From: an uncultured Ruminococcus sp. | GTDB lineage: Bacteria > Bacillota > Clostridia > Oscillospirales > Ruminococcaceae | Length of the DNA: 64,000 nucleotides | Reading direction: 5' to 3' | Assembly: GCA_947629455.1 (NCBI GenBank) | Contig: CANRDT010000002.1 | Location: 62,001 to 126,000, forward strand | Shown here: piece after piece, positions 52,270-61,343 of the stretch | Layout: the number at the start of each line of letters is the position of its first letter | Numbering within the stretch: the stretch's first letter is position 1 | The notes under the pieces: generated by a model | Told to the model about the DNA's origin: nothing | The model's database searches: none | The model's input: the letters and a program-made list of their open reading frames with translations, nothing else | Translations under genes and position numbers: made by a program

Positions 52270-53970
52270 TTATTCTGCCGCGCTGACATCGGCGGCAAGC
52301 GATGTATCACTATCCTGCTCAGATGCAGTACTGTCAGTCTGCGCCTGAGAAATATCCTCCGTACTTTCATCGGCGGAGCTGTCATCATTTGCGCTGTCCA
52401 CTGTGTTGTCCGTATCGGACGAGCTGTCTGAAACGCTGTCCGCAATTACATCATCGACCGCCTCGTCAGGCAGACTGCTCTCACTGTCGGCAATAGACGA
52501 GTTTTCAATATCCGTATCCGTATCGGTATCAGTATCGGTATCCGTATCGCTGTCGGTATCGTTCAGCTTGCCGTCGGGAATTTCGGCAGAAGTATCCTCG
52601 CCGCTGTCCGCCTGCACATCATCTGTAGCTTCAATATCTGCGGTATCTTCCTTTGACTTTTCATCGGCGGCTTTATCCAGATCGTCAACTATCTGCGAAT
52701 TGCCGATCTCCTCTTCAAGTTCCTCCTGCGTAAGCTTGCCGCGGCGCACCGCTTTCGCGCTGACGGGTGACAATTTAAGCGAAGTTCCCATATAGTAATG
52801 TCCGAGTATCTGATCGTATGTATATCCGTGACGGGCGTACAGGCAGGCTCCCCACTGCGACATTCCCACGCCGTGACCGAATCCGTATGTAGTAAATGTA
52901 AATACTCCTCCGCTGTAGCTTATCGTAAAGGCTGCCGACTTCAGATCGAGCAGACGGCGCAGCACGCTGCCTGTAAGACGTTTAGAAACGCCGTCGACCA
53001 TGCAGGTGGAGTGTCCGTCGATAGTCATTGCTCCGACGTACTTACCGCTGTAGAGCTTTTGCGCGGCAAACCAGTTCTGAACATCGTCGGAAAGGGTTAT
53101 ATTCGTCTTAGATTCGATTATCTTGCGCAGCTGCTGTTCGGTGAACCGCTTTTTAACACCAAAATTCGGGTCGTCGCTGTCGTATGCGCTCTTTACTGCA
53201 CGCAGATACGGAAATGCAGTTCCCCATTCGACTTCACTTTCGAGCGAACAGCCTGCCGAAGATGCGGAATATACGGTCTCAGCGATCGAACCGCCGTAGT
53301 AGACGCACTGACCCTCCACCGCGTTGACACACCGCAGTATCTTATTTGAATAACCCGGTTTAAGTCCCACTGTGGGGATAAGTCCGAGCGCGTCGTTATA
53401 CCGCAGATATGTATACGCCGCGACCGTCTGCGCCTTTATCGCCTCTGTACCCCAGCTGTCGCCTATCTCGTTATTTACGATACGGCAGAGCATTTCGTGC
53501 GCGTTCATCGTCACCATACCGCCCGAAACAAGATCGTAGACGGTATAATACTCCTCCGCAACGCTGCGTGTGGCGGTATAGCCGAGCGGATCGGGCATAG
53601 GATCGTAGATAGTAGTGTCACATTCCGGCAAAGCCATTTCAAAATCCGAAACAGCCGTTTCCTTTTCCTCGGTATCCTCTTTTGCGGCAGGCGCAGGCTT
53701 TTTGGGGGCAGATTTTTTAACGGTGTACGTCATATCGTACTCGTCTATCCCCGCTTTGCGGAAGGTGAGAAAATCCTGTTTTTCGGTATGCTCATCTTCC
53801 TGCGCTGCGTCGGCTGCGTTGACCTGAATAACGCTCGGCGAAGTTTTTTCATTCTGCATATCCACATCTCTGCCTGCGGAAAATGCCGATACCCCCAGCG
53901 CGGCAACGGCAATGACTGCGGCTGCGGCTGCGGCGGCTTTTTTAACTGACCTGTTCTTTAAAATATCCAT
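52270..53970 (-). CDS. SpoIID/LytB-domain protein with long acidic tail
   Basis: The start at 53970 (MDILKNRSVKK) follows GAGG; the track's start is further upstream without support. The 566-residue protein has an N-terminal membrane/signal helix (about 13-30). A SpoIID catalytic domain (about 155-415) shows YLRYNDALG, SASSAGCSLESEVEWG and GHGVGMSQWGA. The last 150 residues are an acidic Ser/Asp/Thr tail including a DTDTDTDTD run. SpoIID proteins are lytic transglycosylases acting on peptidoglycan. The tail is not part of the family. Confidence 0.87.
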   Translation of the reverse strand: MDILKNRSVKKAAAAAAAVIAVAALGVSAFSAGRDVDMQNEKTSPSVIQVNAADAAQEDEHTEKQDFLTFRKAGIDEYDMTYTVKKSAPKKPAPAAKEDTEEKETAVSDFEMALPECDTTIYDPMPDPLGYTATRSVAEEYYTVYDLVSGGMVTMNAHEMLCRIVNNEIGDSWGTEAIKAQTVAAYTYLRYNDALGLIPTVGLKPGYSNKILRCVNAVEGQCVYYGGSIAETVYSASSAGCSLESEVEWGTAFPYLRAVKSAYDSDDPNFGVKKRFTEQQLRKIIESKTNITLSDDVQNWFAAQKLYSGKYVGAMTIDGHSTCMVDGVSKRLTGSVLRRLLDLKSAAFTISYSGGVFTFTTYGFGHGVGMSQWGACLYARHGYTYDQILGHYYMGTSLKLSPVSAKAVRRGKLTQEELEEEIGNSQIVDDLDKAADEKSKEDTADIEATDDVQADSGEDTSAEIPDGKLNDTDSDTDTDTDTDTDTDIENSSIADSESSLPDEAVDDVIADSVSDSSSDTDNTVDSANDDSSADESTEDISQAQTDSTASEQDSDTSLAADVSAAE

Positions 53971-54060
53971 AATATACCTCTTGACTTCCGAAAACGTCTC
54001 AGCGAAGACCCTTTTCGGAATATACAAAATTCCCCATTATTTTTGGCAATACCTATTTAT

Positions 54061-54088
54061 ATTTTAATCATATATTAAAAAAAGTCAA
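54061..54088 (-). promoter_or_regulatory. Promoter of the SpoIID-like gene
   Basis: On the minus strand, TTGACT, 16 bases and TAAAAT. It overlaps the T-run of the preceding terminator. Confidence 0.6.
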
Positions 54089-54116
54089 GACATATTCAAA
54101 TTACGTCCTGACTTTT
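54078..54116 (-). terminator. Terminator after the SleB-like hydrolase
   Basis: On the minus strand, AAAGTCA-GAC and GTC-TGACTTT pair around an AT-rich loop, followed by TTTTT. Confidence 0.75.
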
Positions 54117-54166
54117 CGTGATTTTATACAAATATGTACCACATTTTTCGACATTCTGACAAGAAA

Positions 54167-55342
54167 TTACTTGAAAAATCTCTGTCCCTCAAGCTCCATA
54201 CAGAAAGTAAGGCTTTCAAACCATGCCGCGGTAGAACCACCGCAGTATCTCGGTGCGTAGTAGTATACCGCACCGTTTGACTGAGCCGCACCCTCGCCGC
54301 TGAGCGCCCTCTTTGCACAGTTGATAGTGCTCTGTGTAGGAGGATTTACGTTGTTGTAGTAATTGTAAATTGCCGTGAACTGGTTGGGAGAAGTGAGAAC
54401 TCCTTTAAGGGTATTTGCAAACCTGTTTGACTTTACACGGTTGATAATTACATTTGCCACGGCGATCTTACTGTTATCGGAGCAGCCGCCGACTTCGCTC
54501 TGAAGTACATAGCACATCATAGTAAACTCTTCGTCGGTGTAGCTGATAACAGACGTATCGGCAACGGTCTCTTTAGCAGTAGTCTGTGTTTTGGTCTCGG
54601 TCTTCTTTGCGGCGGCAGTAGTAGTAGTCGTTGTCGCCTTAGTCTTTTTCGCAGTGGTAGTTGTCGCGGGAGCTTTTTCCGAAAGATATTCCGCGCGGCA
54701 GTAACCGCTGTTTCCGTTATAGGTTATCTTGAGCCAACCGTCCGCAGTCGCTCCGGTGCATTTTACCTTAGTACCGAGCTTTATGATCGTAATGACCTTG
54801 CTGTCGGTAGACGCCTCGCTTCTCAGATTTACATTATCAATGGCGTAAATGTCCTTATCCGCCTTCTTGATACCCTCCGTGATAGCCGACGCCGCTTTCG
54901 GTTCAGTTGTTACCGGAGCAGTCGTTGTTTTCTTTGCGGTCGTGGTAGTTGCTTTTGTCGTAGTGGTTTCAGTAGTCGTTTTTGATGTGGTAGTGGTAGT
55001 CGTTGTTTCGGCTGAAGTTGTTGTAGTTTCGGAAGCGGTCCTGCCCTCGACAATACCGTATTCCTCAACGCCTGCCTTCCACCAGCTTACCGTGGTGGAT
55101 ACGGCTGATTCGCTTTGCGCAGTTGTCGTTACATCTTCGGCGACGGTTACAGACGATGTTTTACGTTCTGTTGCAGCCTGTGTTTCCTTGCTGAGATCAT
55201 CAGCGCCATTTGTCAGAGCGAATATTCCCGCTCCGCTTATCGCCATAACAGCGAACGCGCTTATCCCGAGCATTGTTCCTACTTTCCTGACAGAGGGTGC
55301 CGAACTGCGTTTGACAGCCTCCCCAGATCGTGTCTGCTTCAT
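54167..55342 (-). CDS. SleB-like cell wall hydrolase with SH3 domain
   Basis: The start at 55342 (MKQTRSGEAVK) is chosen; a GTG at 55351 is an alternative, as AAAGG lies upstream of both. The 391-residue protein has a membrane helix (about 27-48), then Thr/Ser-rich and TTTTTT stretches. A bacterial SH3 domain follows (NVNLRSEAS to YCRAEYLSE, about 165-225), another Thr/Lys linker, and a C-terminal Hydrolase_2 domain (about 270-390; CYVLQSEVGG, NVIINRVKS, QFTAIYNYY). SleB-type enzymes cut peptidoglycan; here a vegetative role is plausible given the SH3 and anchor. Confidence 0.88.
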   Translation of the reverse strand: MKQTRSGEAVKRSSAPSVRKVGTMLGISAFAVMAISGAGIFALTNGADDLSKETQAATERKTSSVTVAEDVTTTAQSESAVSTTVSWWKAGVEEYGIVEGRTASETTTTSAETTTTTTTSKTTTETTTTKATTTTAKKTTTAPVTTEPKAASAITEGIKKADKDIYAIDNVNLRSEASTDSKVITIIKLGTKVKCTGATADGWLKITYNGNSGYCRAEYLSEKAPATTTTAKKTKATTTTTTAAAKKTETKTQTTAKETVADTSVISYTDEEFTMMCYVLQSEVGGCSDNSKIAVANVIINRVKSNRFANTLKGVLTSPNQFTAIYNYYNNVNPPTQSTINCAKRALSGEGAAQSNGAVYYYAPRYCGGSTAAWFESLTFCMELEGQRFFK

Positions 55343-55416
55343 TAGTATCACATTACCTTTCCGACGACGCTGAGCCGTCATGCATACGGACGTGAAAATT
55401 TTCCGCAGCAGTTAAA

Positions 55417-56526
55417 TTAGTAAGACCAACCCAGATACTTTTTGTTATTTCCCCAGACGTTTCTCCAGCATCTCGGGAAGTAAATATCCTGATCGGGTCT
55501 TTCCTTATAGGATTTGACTATAAGGTCAAGGTTGTCGTCTACGGTCATTTTCTTTGCAACGATGACCCATCTCATCTCCGCGACTTCGTTTGAGCAGGTC
55601 GAAAGCGTGATATAATCGTCATCGGGATCACATACCACGTCGCAGGAATACCACGATTGTTTTCTGACGTTCGCTATCCAGTTGTCAAACGTGCGGTCGG
55701 TATCGTTGAAATTGCGGTATCTCCAGTAGTCAAATATCGGGATATCGTCCTGACTGTCGTCTGCCGCGGCTACGAAACAGCCGATTATTACATATCTCTC
55801 TCCGCTGTCGTAGATAGTGTTGAATTCGATGACCGGGTATTTTTTAAGAAAATCCACACCGTCCTTATACTCCGCAAGATGAGTAAACGATGTTCCCAGT
55901 CTTCTCATATGGTGACCGTAGATCGTTATGTTGTCTGCCTGACTTTCCAGAGTGATGGGTACCATGCAGTCGGCATAAATGCTGCCGGATTCATAATACT
56001 GCTTGTCGATGTTTCTGGTCAGATAATAATTGTTGCCGATCGAGGGATCGTCCGAAACGTGTTGCAAAACGGGGAAATTTATATACTCCTCGCCGTTTTC
56101 GTTTACGAATCCCGGTATCTTTATCCAGCCTACCACTTCATCGTTGCGCTCGAGCAGTTCCTTCGCCCAGTCCTGAAGTTTATGTTCCTTCTTGACCGGT
56201 TCCACCTTTTCGGGAGCAGAGTTCTGCGAGCTGCTTTCCTCCTGCGAGCTGCTGTCGCTCACATTATCGTAGGTTATGCTGTCAAAATCGGGTTCGTATT
56301 TTACGATCTCCTGAGCGTAATTAAGCTCAGCCTCGTCGCTTTTGAGAAAATCCGTAAGTTCGTTCACCGAAAAGGCGAACAGGAACACCGAGCCGACAAA
56401 GACCGCTTTCCTGAATATCTCGCCGATACTGTCGCCCTTCCACGGGATAAAGTACTTCACGAATCTTATAAAGAAATTGGTATCGTCCTTTTCGGTAAGA
56501 TTTTTAGTTTCGTTAGCCATAGACAT
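55417..56526 (-). CDS. srtB: Class B sortase
   Basis: This transpeptidase anchors secreted proteins to peptidoglycan. The start at 56526 (MSMANETKNL) is seven bases from GAGG. The 369-residue protein has an N-terminal helix (about 38-55), an acidic Ser/Glu stem, and the sortase domain. The catalytic His is in IYGHHMRRLG, Cys in TLSTCS and Arg in AEMRWV. The VPDTG protein at 21099 is a candidate substrate. It overlaps the end region of pncC closely (stop at 56529), so cotranscription is likely. Confidence 0.92.
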   Translation of the reverse strand: MSMANETKNLTEKDDTNFFIRFVKYFIPWKGDSIGEIFRKAVFVGSVFLFAFSVNELTDFLKSDEAELNYAQEIVKYEPDFDSITYDNVSDSSSQEESSSQNSAPEKVEPVKKEHKLQDWAKELLERNDEVVGWIKIPGFVNENGEEYINFPVLQHVSDDPSIGNNYYLTRNIDKQYYESGSIYADCMVPITLESQADNITIYGHHMRRLGTSFTHLAEYKDGVDFLKKYPVIEFNTIYDSGERYVIIGCFVAAADDSQDDIPIFDYWRYRNFNDTDRTFDNWIANVRKQSWYSCDVVCDPDDDYITLSTCSNEVAEMRWVIVAKKMTVDDNLDLIVKSYKERPDQDIYFPRCWRNVWGNNKKYLGWSY

Positions 56527-56528
56527 GA

Positions 56529-57107
56529 TCAATCCTCGTCTTTCTTAGGGTTTACAAGCTCTTCAAGCATTTCGAGCGCTTTAAGAGCGGTCGCTTGTCG
56601 GATGAATTTTCTGTCCATATCTTCATATTCTTTATAGAGCGCCAGATCCCTGACCAGTTCCCTGCCGCCCAGCCTGACCGAAACATAAACCGTTCCCACC
56701 GGCTTTTCCTCGCTGCCCCCCGAAGGACCCGCGATCCCCGTGACTCCGATAGCCGCCTGCGAACCCGTGAGCCGTGCCGCTCCCAGACTCATTTCCGACG
56801 CGGTCTGCGCCGAATAGACCGACCATTTGTCAAGGGTACTTTTTTTAACGCCGAGTATCTTCATCTTCATCTCCTCCGTATAGGTGGTAAGTCCTGCGGT
56901 GAAGATCTCCGATGCGCCGGGCACTGAAGTTATCAGCTGGCTGAGCAATCCGCCCGTACAGCTTTCGGCAGTACTCAGGGTCATCCCCTCGGCTATCATA
57001 TATTTTACTACACGTTCTGTAACAATGTCAAGTCTTTTTGTAACCAGTTTGTTATCTTCGGCAAATTCCACAGATTCAGATACCCGTTTGTTTGGTATTT
57101 TGCACAT
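56529..57107 (-). CDS. pncC: Nicotinamide-nucleotide amidohydrolase (PncC/CinA C-terminal)
   Basis: It deamidates NMN to NaMN in pyridine nucleotide recycling. The 192 residues contain the CinA C-terminal domain only. AESCTGGLLSQLIT (about 47-60), TAGLTTYTEEMK (about 70), GVTGIAGPSGG (about 118) and KPVGTVYV are diagnostic. The stand-alone form is common. A 35-residue N-terminal extension precedes the domain. AGGGGACG precedes the ATG. Confidence 0.92.
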   Translation of the reverse strand: MCKIPNKRVSESVEFAEDNKLVTKRLDIVTERVVKYMIAEGMTLSTAESCTGGLLSQLITSVPGASEIFTAGLTTYTEEMKMKILGVKKSTLDKWSVYSAQTASEMSLGAARLTGSQAAIGVTGIAGPSGGSEEKPVGTVYVSVRLGGRELVRDLALYKEYEDMDRKFIRQATALKALEMLEELVNPKKDED

Positions 57108-57649
57108 AAAACGTCCCCTCTTTTCGTGATAAATATTAATTTAAATTATTGATTTAACAAAAACGGACGACTTTTCAGCACCCGTTTCGTTACCGTATCG
57201 TCATATACAAGCATATTAAGATACCATAATTTATGAAAAAAAGCCGCCTTGATTTTTCCTTCAAAAGCTCAAAAAATGCCGTAAAACGGCGATTTTCTTG
57301 AATATGCCGTATTTTATGGTCTTATTTTCAGTCCTATAAATTGTACAATTGTTAAAGAAACGGTTACAGTTTTTACCGTATCGTAACTTTTTAAGTGTAC
57401 AATAAATGTAACAGTAAATTTTTCAGCCCAAAATTGTAATAAATTACCTGTCCAAAAATATGTATAAGGGCGATTTTGAAAGGTTTTAACCTTTACACAA
57501 TGAAATTTTCCTGATATTTACTGTTACATTTTTACAGATTTGCTGTTGGCATATTATGGATATTTTTGCAAAAATTTAGGTATGTCAAGCCATAAACTAT
57601 TACAGCTTAAAACCCCGTATCTGCGCGGTTTGCAGCGTTTTTCACCCTT
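57108..57649. other. Gene-free region with long inverted and direct repeats
   Basis: No gene is supported. AAATGTAACAGTAAAT (57404-57419) and ATTTACTGTTACATTT (57516-57531) form a perfect 16-base inverted repeat. Between them is AAAGGTTTTAACCTTT. TTACCGTATCGT occurs at 57190 and again at 57373. AATTGTACAATT is a further palindrome. Confidence 0.6.
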
Positions 57650-58831
57650 TCAGCAGTCGCAGCAGCGTATCAGATGAGCGGAAGTATTCTCCACAGCTTT
57701 CACGATAAGCGGCTCAAAATCATAGGAATTCTGGGCATTTTCGACTTCATCAAGTAAAGGTCTTGTCTTTGGATGTTTCGGCGTGAAAACCGTGCAGCAA
57801 TCCTCATAAGGAAGTATAGAAGTTTCAAAAGTATCTATCTTTCTCGCCGTAACAACGATCTCCGACTTGTCCATTCCGATACAAGGACGAAAAACAGGTA
57901 TACGGCAGGCGGCGTCGGTGCATACCATGGCGTACATCGTCTGACTTGCGACCTGACCAAGACTTTCTCCCGTTATAAGGCACTGACAATCTTCCTTTTG
58001 ACAGATACGCTGCGCTATCTCCATCATAAGTCTGCGCATAATAATGGTAAAATATTCTTCCGGACAATTATCTCTGAGTTTTTCCTGTATTTCGGTAAAA
58101 GGCACACAGTGAAAGTTTATATCGCCGCAGTAGCCTGAAATGATCTGCGCCAGCTTTTCCACCTTTGCCTTTGCCCTTTCGGAAGTATAAGGCGGAGCCT
58201 CAAAATGTACCGCCTGTATCTGCACTCCCCTTTTTGCCATCATATAACCTGCGACAGGCGAATCAATACCTCCCGAGAGCAGCAGCATTCCCCGTCCGCC
58301 CGTGCCTACCGGCATACCGCCTGCGCCGTCTATCCTGAGCGCATTTATGAACGCGTTTTCCTCTCTGATCTCCACCGTCACGACAACATCGGGTTCGTGT
58401 ACGTCAACGCGAAGGTGCGGCATTTTTTCAAGTATCTCGTGACCGAGCTCTCTACAGATGTCGGGCGATTTGTATGGAAATTTCTTATCGGCGCGTTTTG
58501 ACTCCACCTTGAAAGTATGCACATCGGCAAGAGCCTCCTCAAGATATTCCATTGAATCGTGCAGCACAGCGTCCATAGATTTTTCCAGAACGACCGCGCG
58601 GCAAAGCTTGACGATACCGAAAACCTTTTTCAGCTTTTCCATGACCTCGTCCATATCGACATCGTCCTCGAGCGGCTGAACATACAGCGTTGACTGTGAC
58701 CGATAGAAGTCGAATTTTCCGCTCGATCTTAGTCTGCGTCTGACGTTTTTCATCAACGCGCTTTCAAAATTATTCTTGTTAAGTCCTTTCAGCGCGATCT
58801 CTCCGTACTTGCAAAGTATTATCTCTTTCAT
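57650..58831 (-). CDS. thiI: tRNA 4-thiouridine synthase ThiI (short form)
   Basis: It installs 4-thiouridine at tRNA position 8. The start at 58831 (MKEIILCKYGEIALKG) has GAGGAA upstream, better than the track's start. The 393 residues contain a THUMP domain (about 60-165) and a PP-loop (LLSGGIDSPVAGYMM, about 178). There is no rhodanese domain, as in Bacillus ThiI, which works with a dedicated desulfurase. Such a desulfurase gene lies directly upstream. The name does not imply a thiazole role here. Confidence 0.95.
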   Translation of the reverse strand: MKEIILCKYGEIALKGLNKNNFESALMKNVRRRLRSSGKFDFYRSQSTLYVQPLEDDVDMDEVMEKLKKVFGIVKLCRAVVLEKSMDAVLHDSMEYLEEALADVHTFKVESKRADKKFPYKSPDICRELGHEILEKMPHLRVDVHEPDVVVTVEIREENAFINALRIDGAGGMPVGTGGRGMLLLSGGIDSPVAGYMMAKRGVQIQAVHFEAPPYTSERAKAKVEKLAQIISGYCGDINFHCVPFTEIQEKLRDNCPEEYFTIIMRRLMMEIAQRICQKEDCQCLITGESLGQVASQTMYAMVCTDAACRIPVFRPCIGMDKSEIVVTARKIDTFETSILPYEDCCTVFTPKHPKTRPLLDEVENAQNSYDFEPLIVKAVENTSAHLIRCCDC

Positions 58832-58911
58832 AACTATTCCTCTCTTATCATTATCCGACATTTTTCAGCCCTTATATATTATAATGGTATAAAATATTTG
58901 TTCGCGTTATT

Positions 58912-60042
58912 TTACTTAATTTTACACAATGATTTTTGTGCATCTTTAATAAATTCAAACAGAGAATCCACATCAGCGAGAGTATTTGAGCTGTCAAAGC
59001 TGATCCGCAGCACGCAATCCCGGTGTTCCTGCGGTATCTTAAACTCCCTGATAACGGCACTTTTCTTTCCCTTCGAGCAAGCCGAACCGCTTGAAACATA
59101 GACTTCTCTTTCTTCGAGAAAATGCAGCAGCACTTCTGATTTAAGACCTTCGACCGCGATTATCGAAACGTAGGGGGAACAGTCGCCGTCCGAATAGAGA
59201 TACACCCCGGGGGTATTTTCGCAATGGTGTGCAAGATGAGTTCTGAGCTGCGACACTTTTTGGTATCTCTCTGAAATATCGGCAGAATACCTATCGACGG
59301 CGGCGCCGAATCCGCAGATAAGCGGCACCGATTCCGTACCCGAACGCAGGCCTTTTTCCTGACCCCCTCCGCATATGTAGGGCGGTATATGCACGCCTTT
59401 TTTAACGATAAGAGCGCCTATTCCCTTTGGACCGTGTATCTTGTGCGCACTGACGGAGATCATATCCGCAAAAAGTTTTGGAAATTTTATCTTCAATTTC
59501 AGGTAGCCCTGAACGCAGTCGCAGTGAGTAAGCACTCGCGGAAATTTTTTCTTTATCGCCGAAAAAGCTTTTTCGATCGGGAGAACACGCCCCGTTTCGT
59601 TATTTACAAGCATTGTGGTAACAAGGCAGGTATTGTCGTCCACTGCGGAAACTATCGACTCGGCGGAAATAATACCGTTTGCGTCGGGTGCGATCCTCAC
59701 AACGTCGAATCCTCTTTCCTCCAGACGATCGCAGCAGACCGCGACGGACGGGTGCTCGACGGTAGTGGTGACGATTTTTTTCTTATGCCTGCCCACGGAA
59801 TTGGCTGCGCCGAAGATAGCAGTATTGTTGCTTTCGGTAGCGCAGGAAGTGAAAAAAACCTCCTCGGGAGAAGCTCCGACGGAACGCGCAATACTTTCAC
59901 GAGCGGAAGAGATCAATTTTTCAGCCCTAAAACCCAGACTGTGAAGTGAGGACGGATTTCCGAACATTTCAAGTCCTTGCATAACTGCCGCGCACGCCTC
60001 TTCGCAAGGTTTTGTAGTAGCGGCATTATCCAGATAAATCAA
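58912..60042 (-). CDS. Cysteine desulfurase (NifS/IscS family), ThiI partner
   Basis: This PLP enzyme releases sulfur from cysteine. The 376-residue protein starts at TTG (60042; MIYLDNAATT) with AAAGGATG upstream. The PLP lysine is in SAHKIHGPKG (about 205) and the catalytic Cys in SSGSACSKG (about 325). NAATT and ATESNNTA are family features. Together with short ThiI it matches the NifZ-ThiI pair of Bacillus. Its own promoter is at 60079-60107. Confidence 0.93.
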   Translation of the reverse strand: MIYLDNAATTKPCEEACAAVMQGLEMFGNPSSLHSLGFRAEKLISSARESIARSVGASPEEVFFTSCATESNNTAIFGAANSVGRHKKKIVTTTVEHPSVAVCCDRLEERGFDVVRIAPDANGIISAESIVSAVDDNTCLVTTMLVNNETGRVLPIEKAFSAIKKKFPRVLTHCDCVQGYLKLKIKFPKLFADMISVSAHKIHGPKGIGALIVKKGVHIPPYICGGGQEKGLRSGTESVPLICGFGAAVDRYSADISERYQKVSQLRTHLAHHCENTPGVYLYSDGDCSPYVSIIAVEGLKSEVLLHFLEEREVYVSSGSACSKGKKSAVIREFKIPQEHRDCVLRISFDSSNTLADVDSLFEFIKDAQKSLCKIK

Positions 60043-60078
60043 AACTACACATCCTTTCGGTCACAAATAACCATAATA

Positions 60079-60107
60079 AGTATATCACAAAATCGCAGTC
60101 ATTGCAA
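60079..60107 (-). promoter_or_regulatory. Promoter of the desulfurase-thiI operon
   Basis: On the minus strand, TTGCAA, 17 bases and TATACT. Confidence 0.7.
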
Positions 60108-60198
60108 GTGCCGCAGCGGCTGACATTGAGATTTTAATAAAAAACGTGCCATATATTTTAAAGGCGAAAAATATATCTTAAAATTTTCAAAAGTATAT

Positions 60199-60227
60199 TG
60201 AAATTCTGTTCAGAATGTAGTATAATA
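60199..60227 (+). promoter_or_regulatory. Promoter of the 64-aa gene
   Basis: TTGAAA, 17 bases and TATAAT, about 28 bases before the ATG. Confidence 0.85.
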
Positions 60228-60254
60228 AATAAAGCAAACAAAGGAGGCAAAATT

Positions 60255-60449
60255 ATGAGAAAGACATTTTACATAACAAAAAGCTCTGAGGAACATTCGG
60301 ATAATGAGGGTCATACCGTTCCCGATACGGATAAGTTCCGTCAGATACAAAAGCTCAACGAGCTGATCTCAGACGGCTGGATCATCAAGGATTTCTCATC
60401 GGAAAAGTGCAGTTCGTACTTTATTCTTGAAAAACCTGATCGTCAGTAA
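60255..60449 (+). CDS. Small protein of unknown function (64 aa)
   Basis: The start at 60255 (MRKTFYITKSSEEH) is seven bases from AAGGAGG; the track's earlier start overlaps the promoter. The protein is soluble, with a charged N-terminal half and a C-terminal LISDGWIIKDFSSEKC that looks like a small alpha/beta unit (DUF4177-like: 'L-N-x-L-x-x-G-W'). DUF4177 similarity is tentative. It is monocistronic, with a near-consensus promoter and ribosome site. Confidence 0.75.
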   Translation: MRKTFYITKSSEEHSDNEGHTVPDTDKFRQIQKLNELISDGWIIKDFSSEKCSSYFILEKPDRQ

Positions 60450-60673
60450 ATTCGGTTTGATTTTCATTTTATTTTGAAAATTTTCACACGGATTTACGGC
60501 ATTAATTTTATTATTTTTATACATTTTTCAGCGAATTTAATTTGCAGATACCGCGCAGATACGCAGTATTTTACACGCATTTTTTGAATTTATATGCAAT
60601 TAAGTATCTAAATTAAGCGAAATTATATTTCAATAAAAATTCAGTCTGAATTTGTCAGAACGGAGGTAATTTT

Positions 60674-61279
60674 ATGGATAACAAGGCTATGTATAAAATA
60701 TCATACGGCTTATATGTGCTTACCGCGCGCTGCGGAAGTTTTTCAAACGGCTGTATAATCAACACGCTTTCTCAGGTGACAAGCTCGCCGAACCGAGTTT
60801 CTATAACCGTCAACAAGACGGATTATACCCACTATCTCATTTCGCAGAGCGGAAAATTCAATGTGTCGGTCATTGACGAGAGCGCAGACTTTGAGCTTTT
60901 CAGGCGGTTCGGATTTTCAACGGGCAGGTGGGAAAATAAATTCTACAGATTCACCTCTATCCGCGCCGAAAACGGCATACCCTATGTGAGCGGCAGCACC
61001 TGCGCTTATTTCTGCTGTAAGGTGGTGCGCACCATTGATCTCGGCACGCATACAATGTTTATTGCCGATGTGGAGGACTGCAAAACGCTGTCGGATAAAC
61101 GTCCGATGACCTATGACTATTATCACGCAAACGTCAAGCCTAAACCCAAGCCGAAATCGGACAGCGGCGCGGAAAAATGGGTATGCAATATCTGCGGATA
61201 TATCTATGAGGGAGCTTTGCCTGCGGATTTTATCTGCCCCGTATGCAAGCACGGCGCGGCGGATTTTTCAAGGCTGTGA
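60674..61279 (+). CDS. Flavin reductase-like protein fused to rubredoxin
   Basis: The 201-residue protein has an FMN-binding flavin-reductase domain (about 5-155; GCIINTLSQVTSSPNRVSIT, FNVSVIDESADFELFRRFG). A C-terminal rubredoxin follows (WVCNICGYIYEG and FICPVCKHG, two CxxC pairs). This is the layout of high-molecular-weight rubredoxin (Hrb), an electron carrier in oxygen or NO detoxification in anaerobes such as Moorella. GGAGG precedes the ATG. No flavodiiron protein gene is nearby, so its partner is unknown. Confidence 0.9.
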   Translation: MDNKAMYKISYGLYVLTARCGSFSNGCIINTLSQVTSSPNRVSITVNKTDYTHYLISQSGKFNVSVIDESADFELFRRFGFSTGRWENKFYRFTSIRAENGIPYVSGSTCAYFCCKVVRTIDLGTHTMFIADVEDCKTLSDKRPMTYDYYHANVKPKPKPKSDSGAEKWVCNICGYIYEGALPADFICPVCKHGAADFSRL

Positions 61280-61343
61280 GCTGCGGCAAGTATCCAAATT
61301 TTTGTACATATAAATGACATTTTAATATAAAGGAGTTAAAATT

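Noticed and set aside
52510-52565. Short direct repeats looked at as a CRISPR array
   Set aside because: They are in-frame Thr-Asp codons of the SpoIID-like tail, without unique spacers.
55657-56637. 326-aa plus-strand ORF antisense to sortase B
   Set aside because: Overlaps the sortase catalytic region on the other strand, with no start signal or motif.
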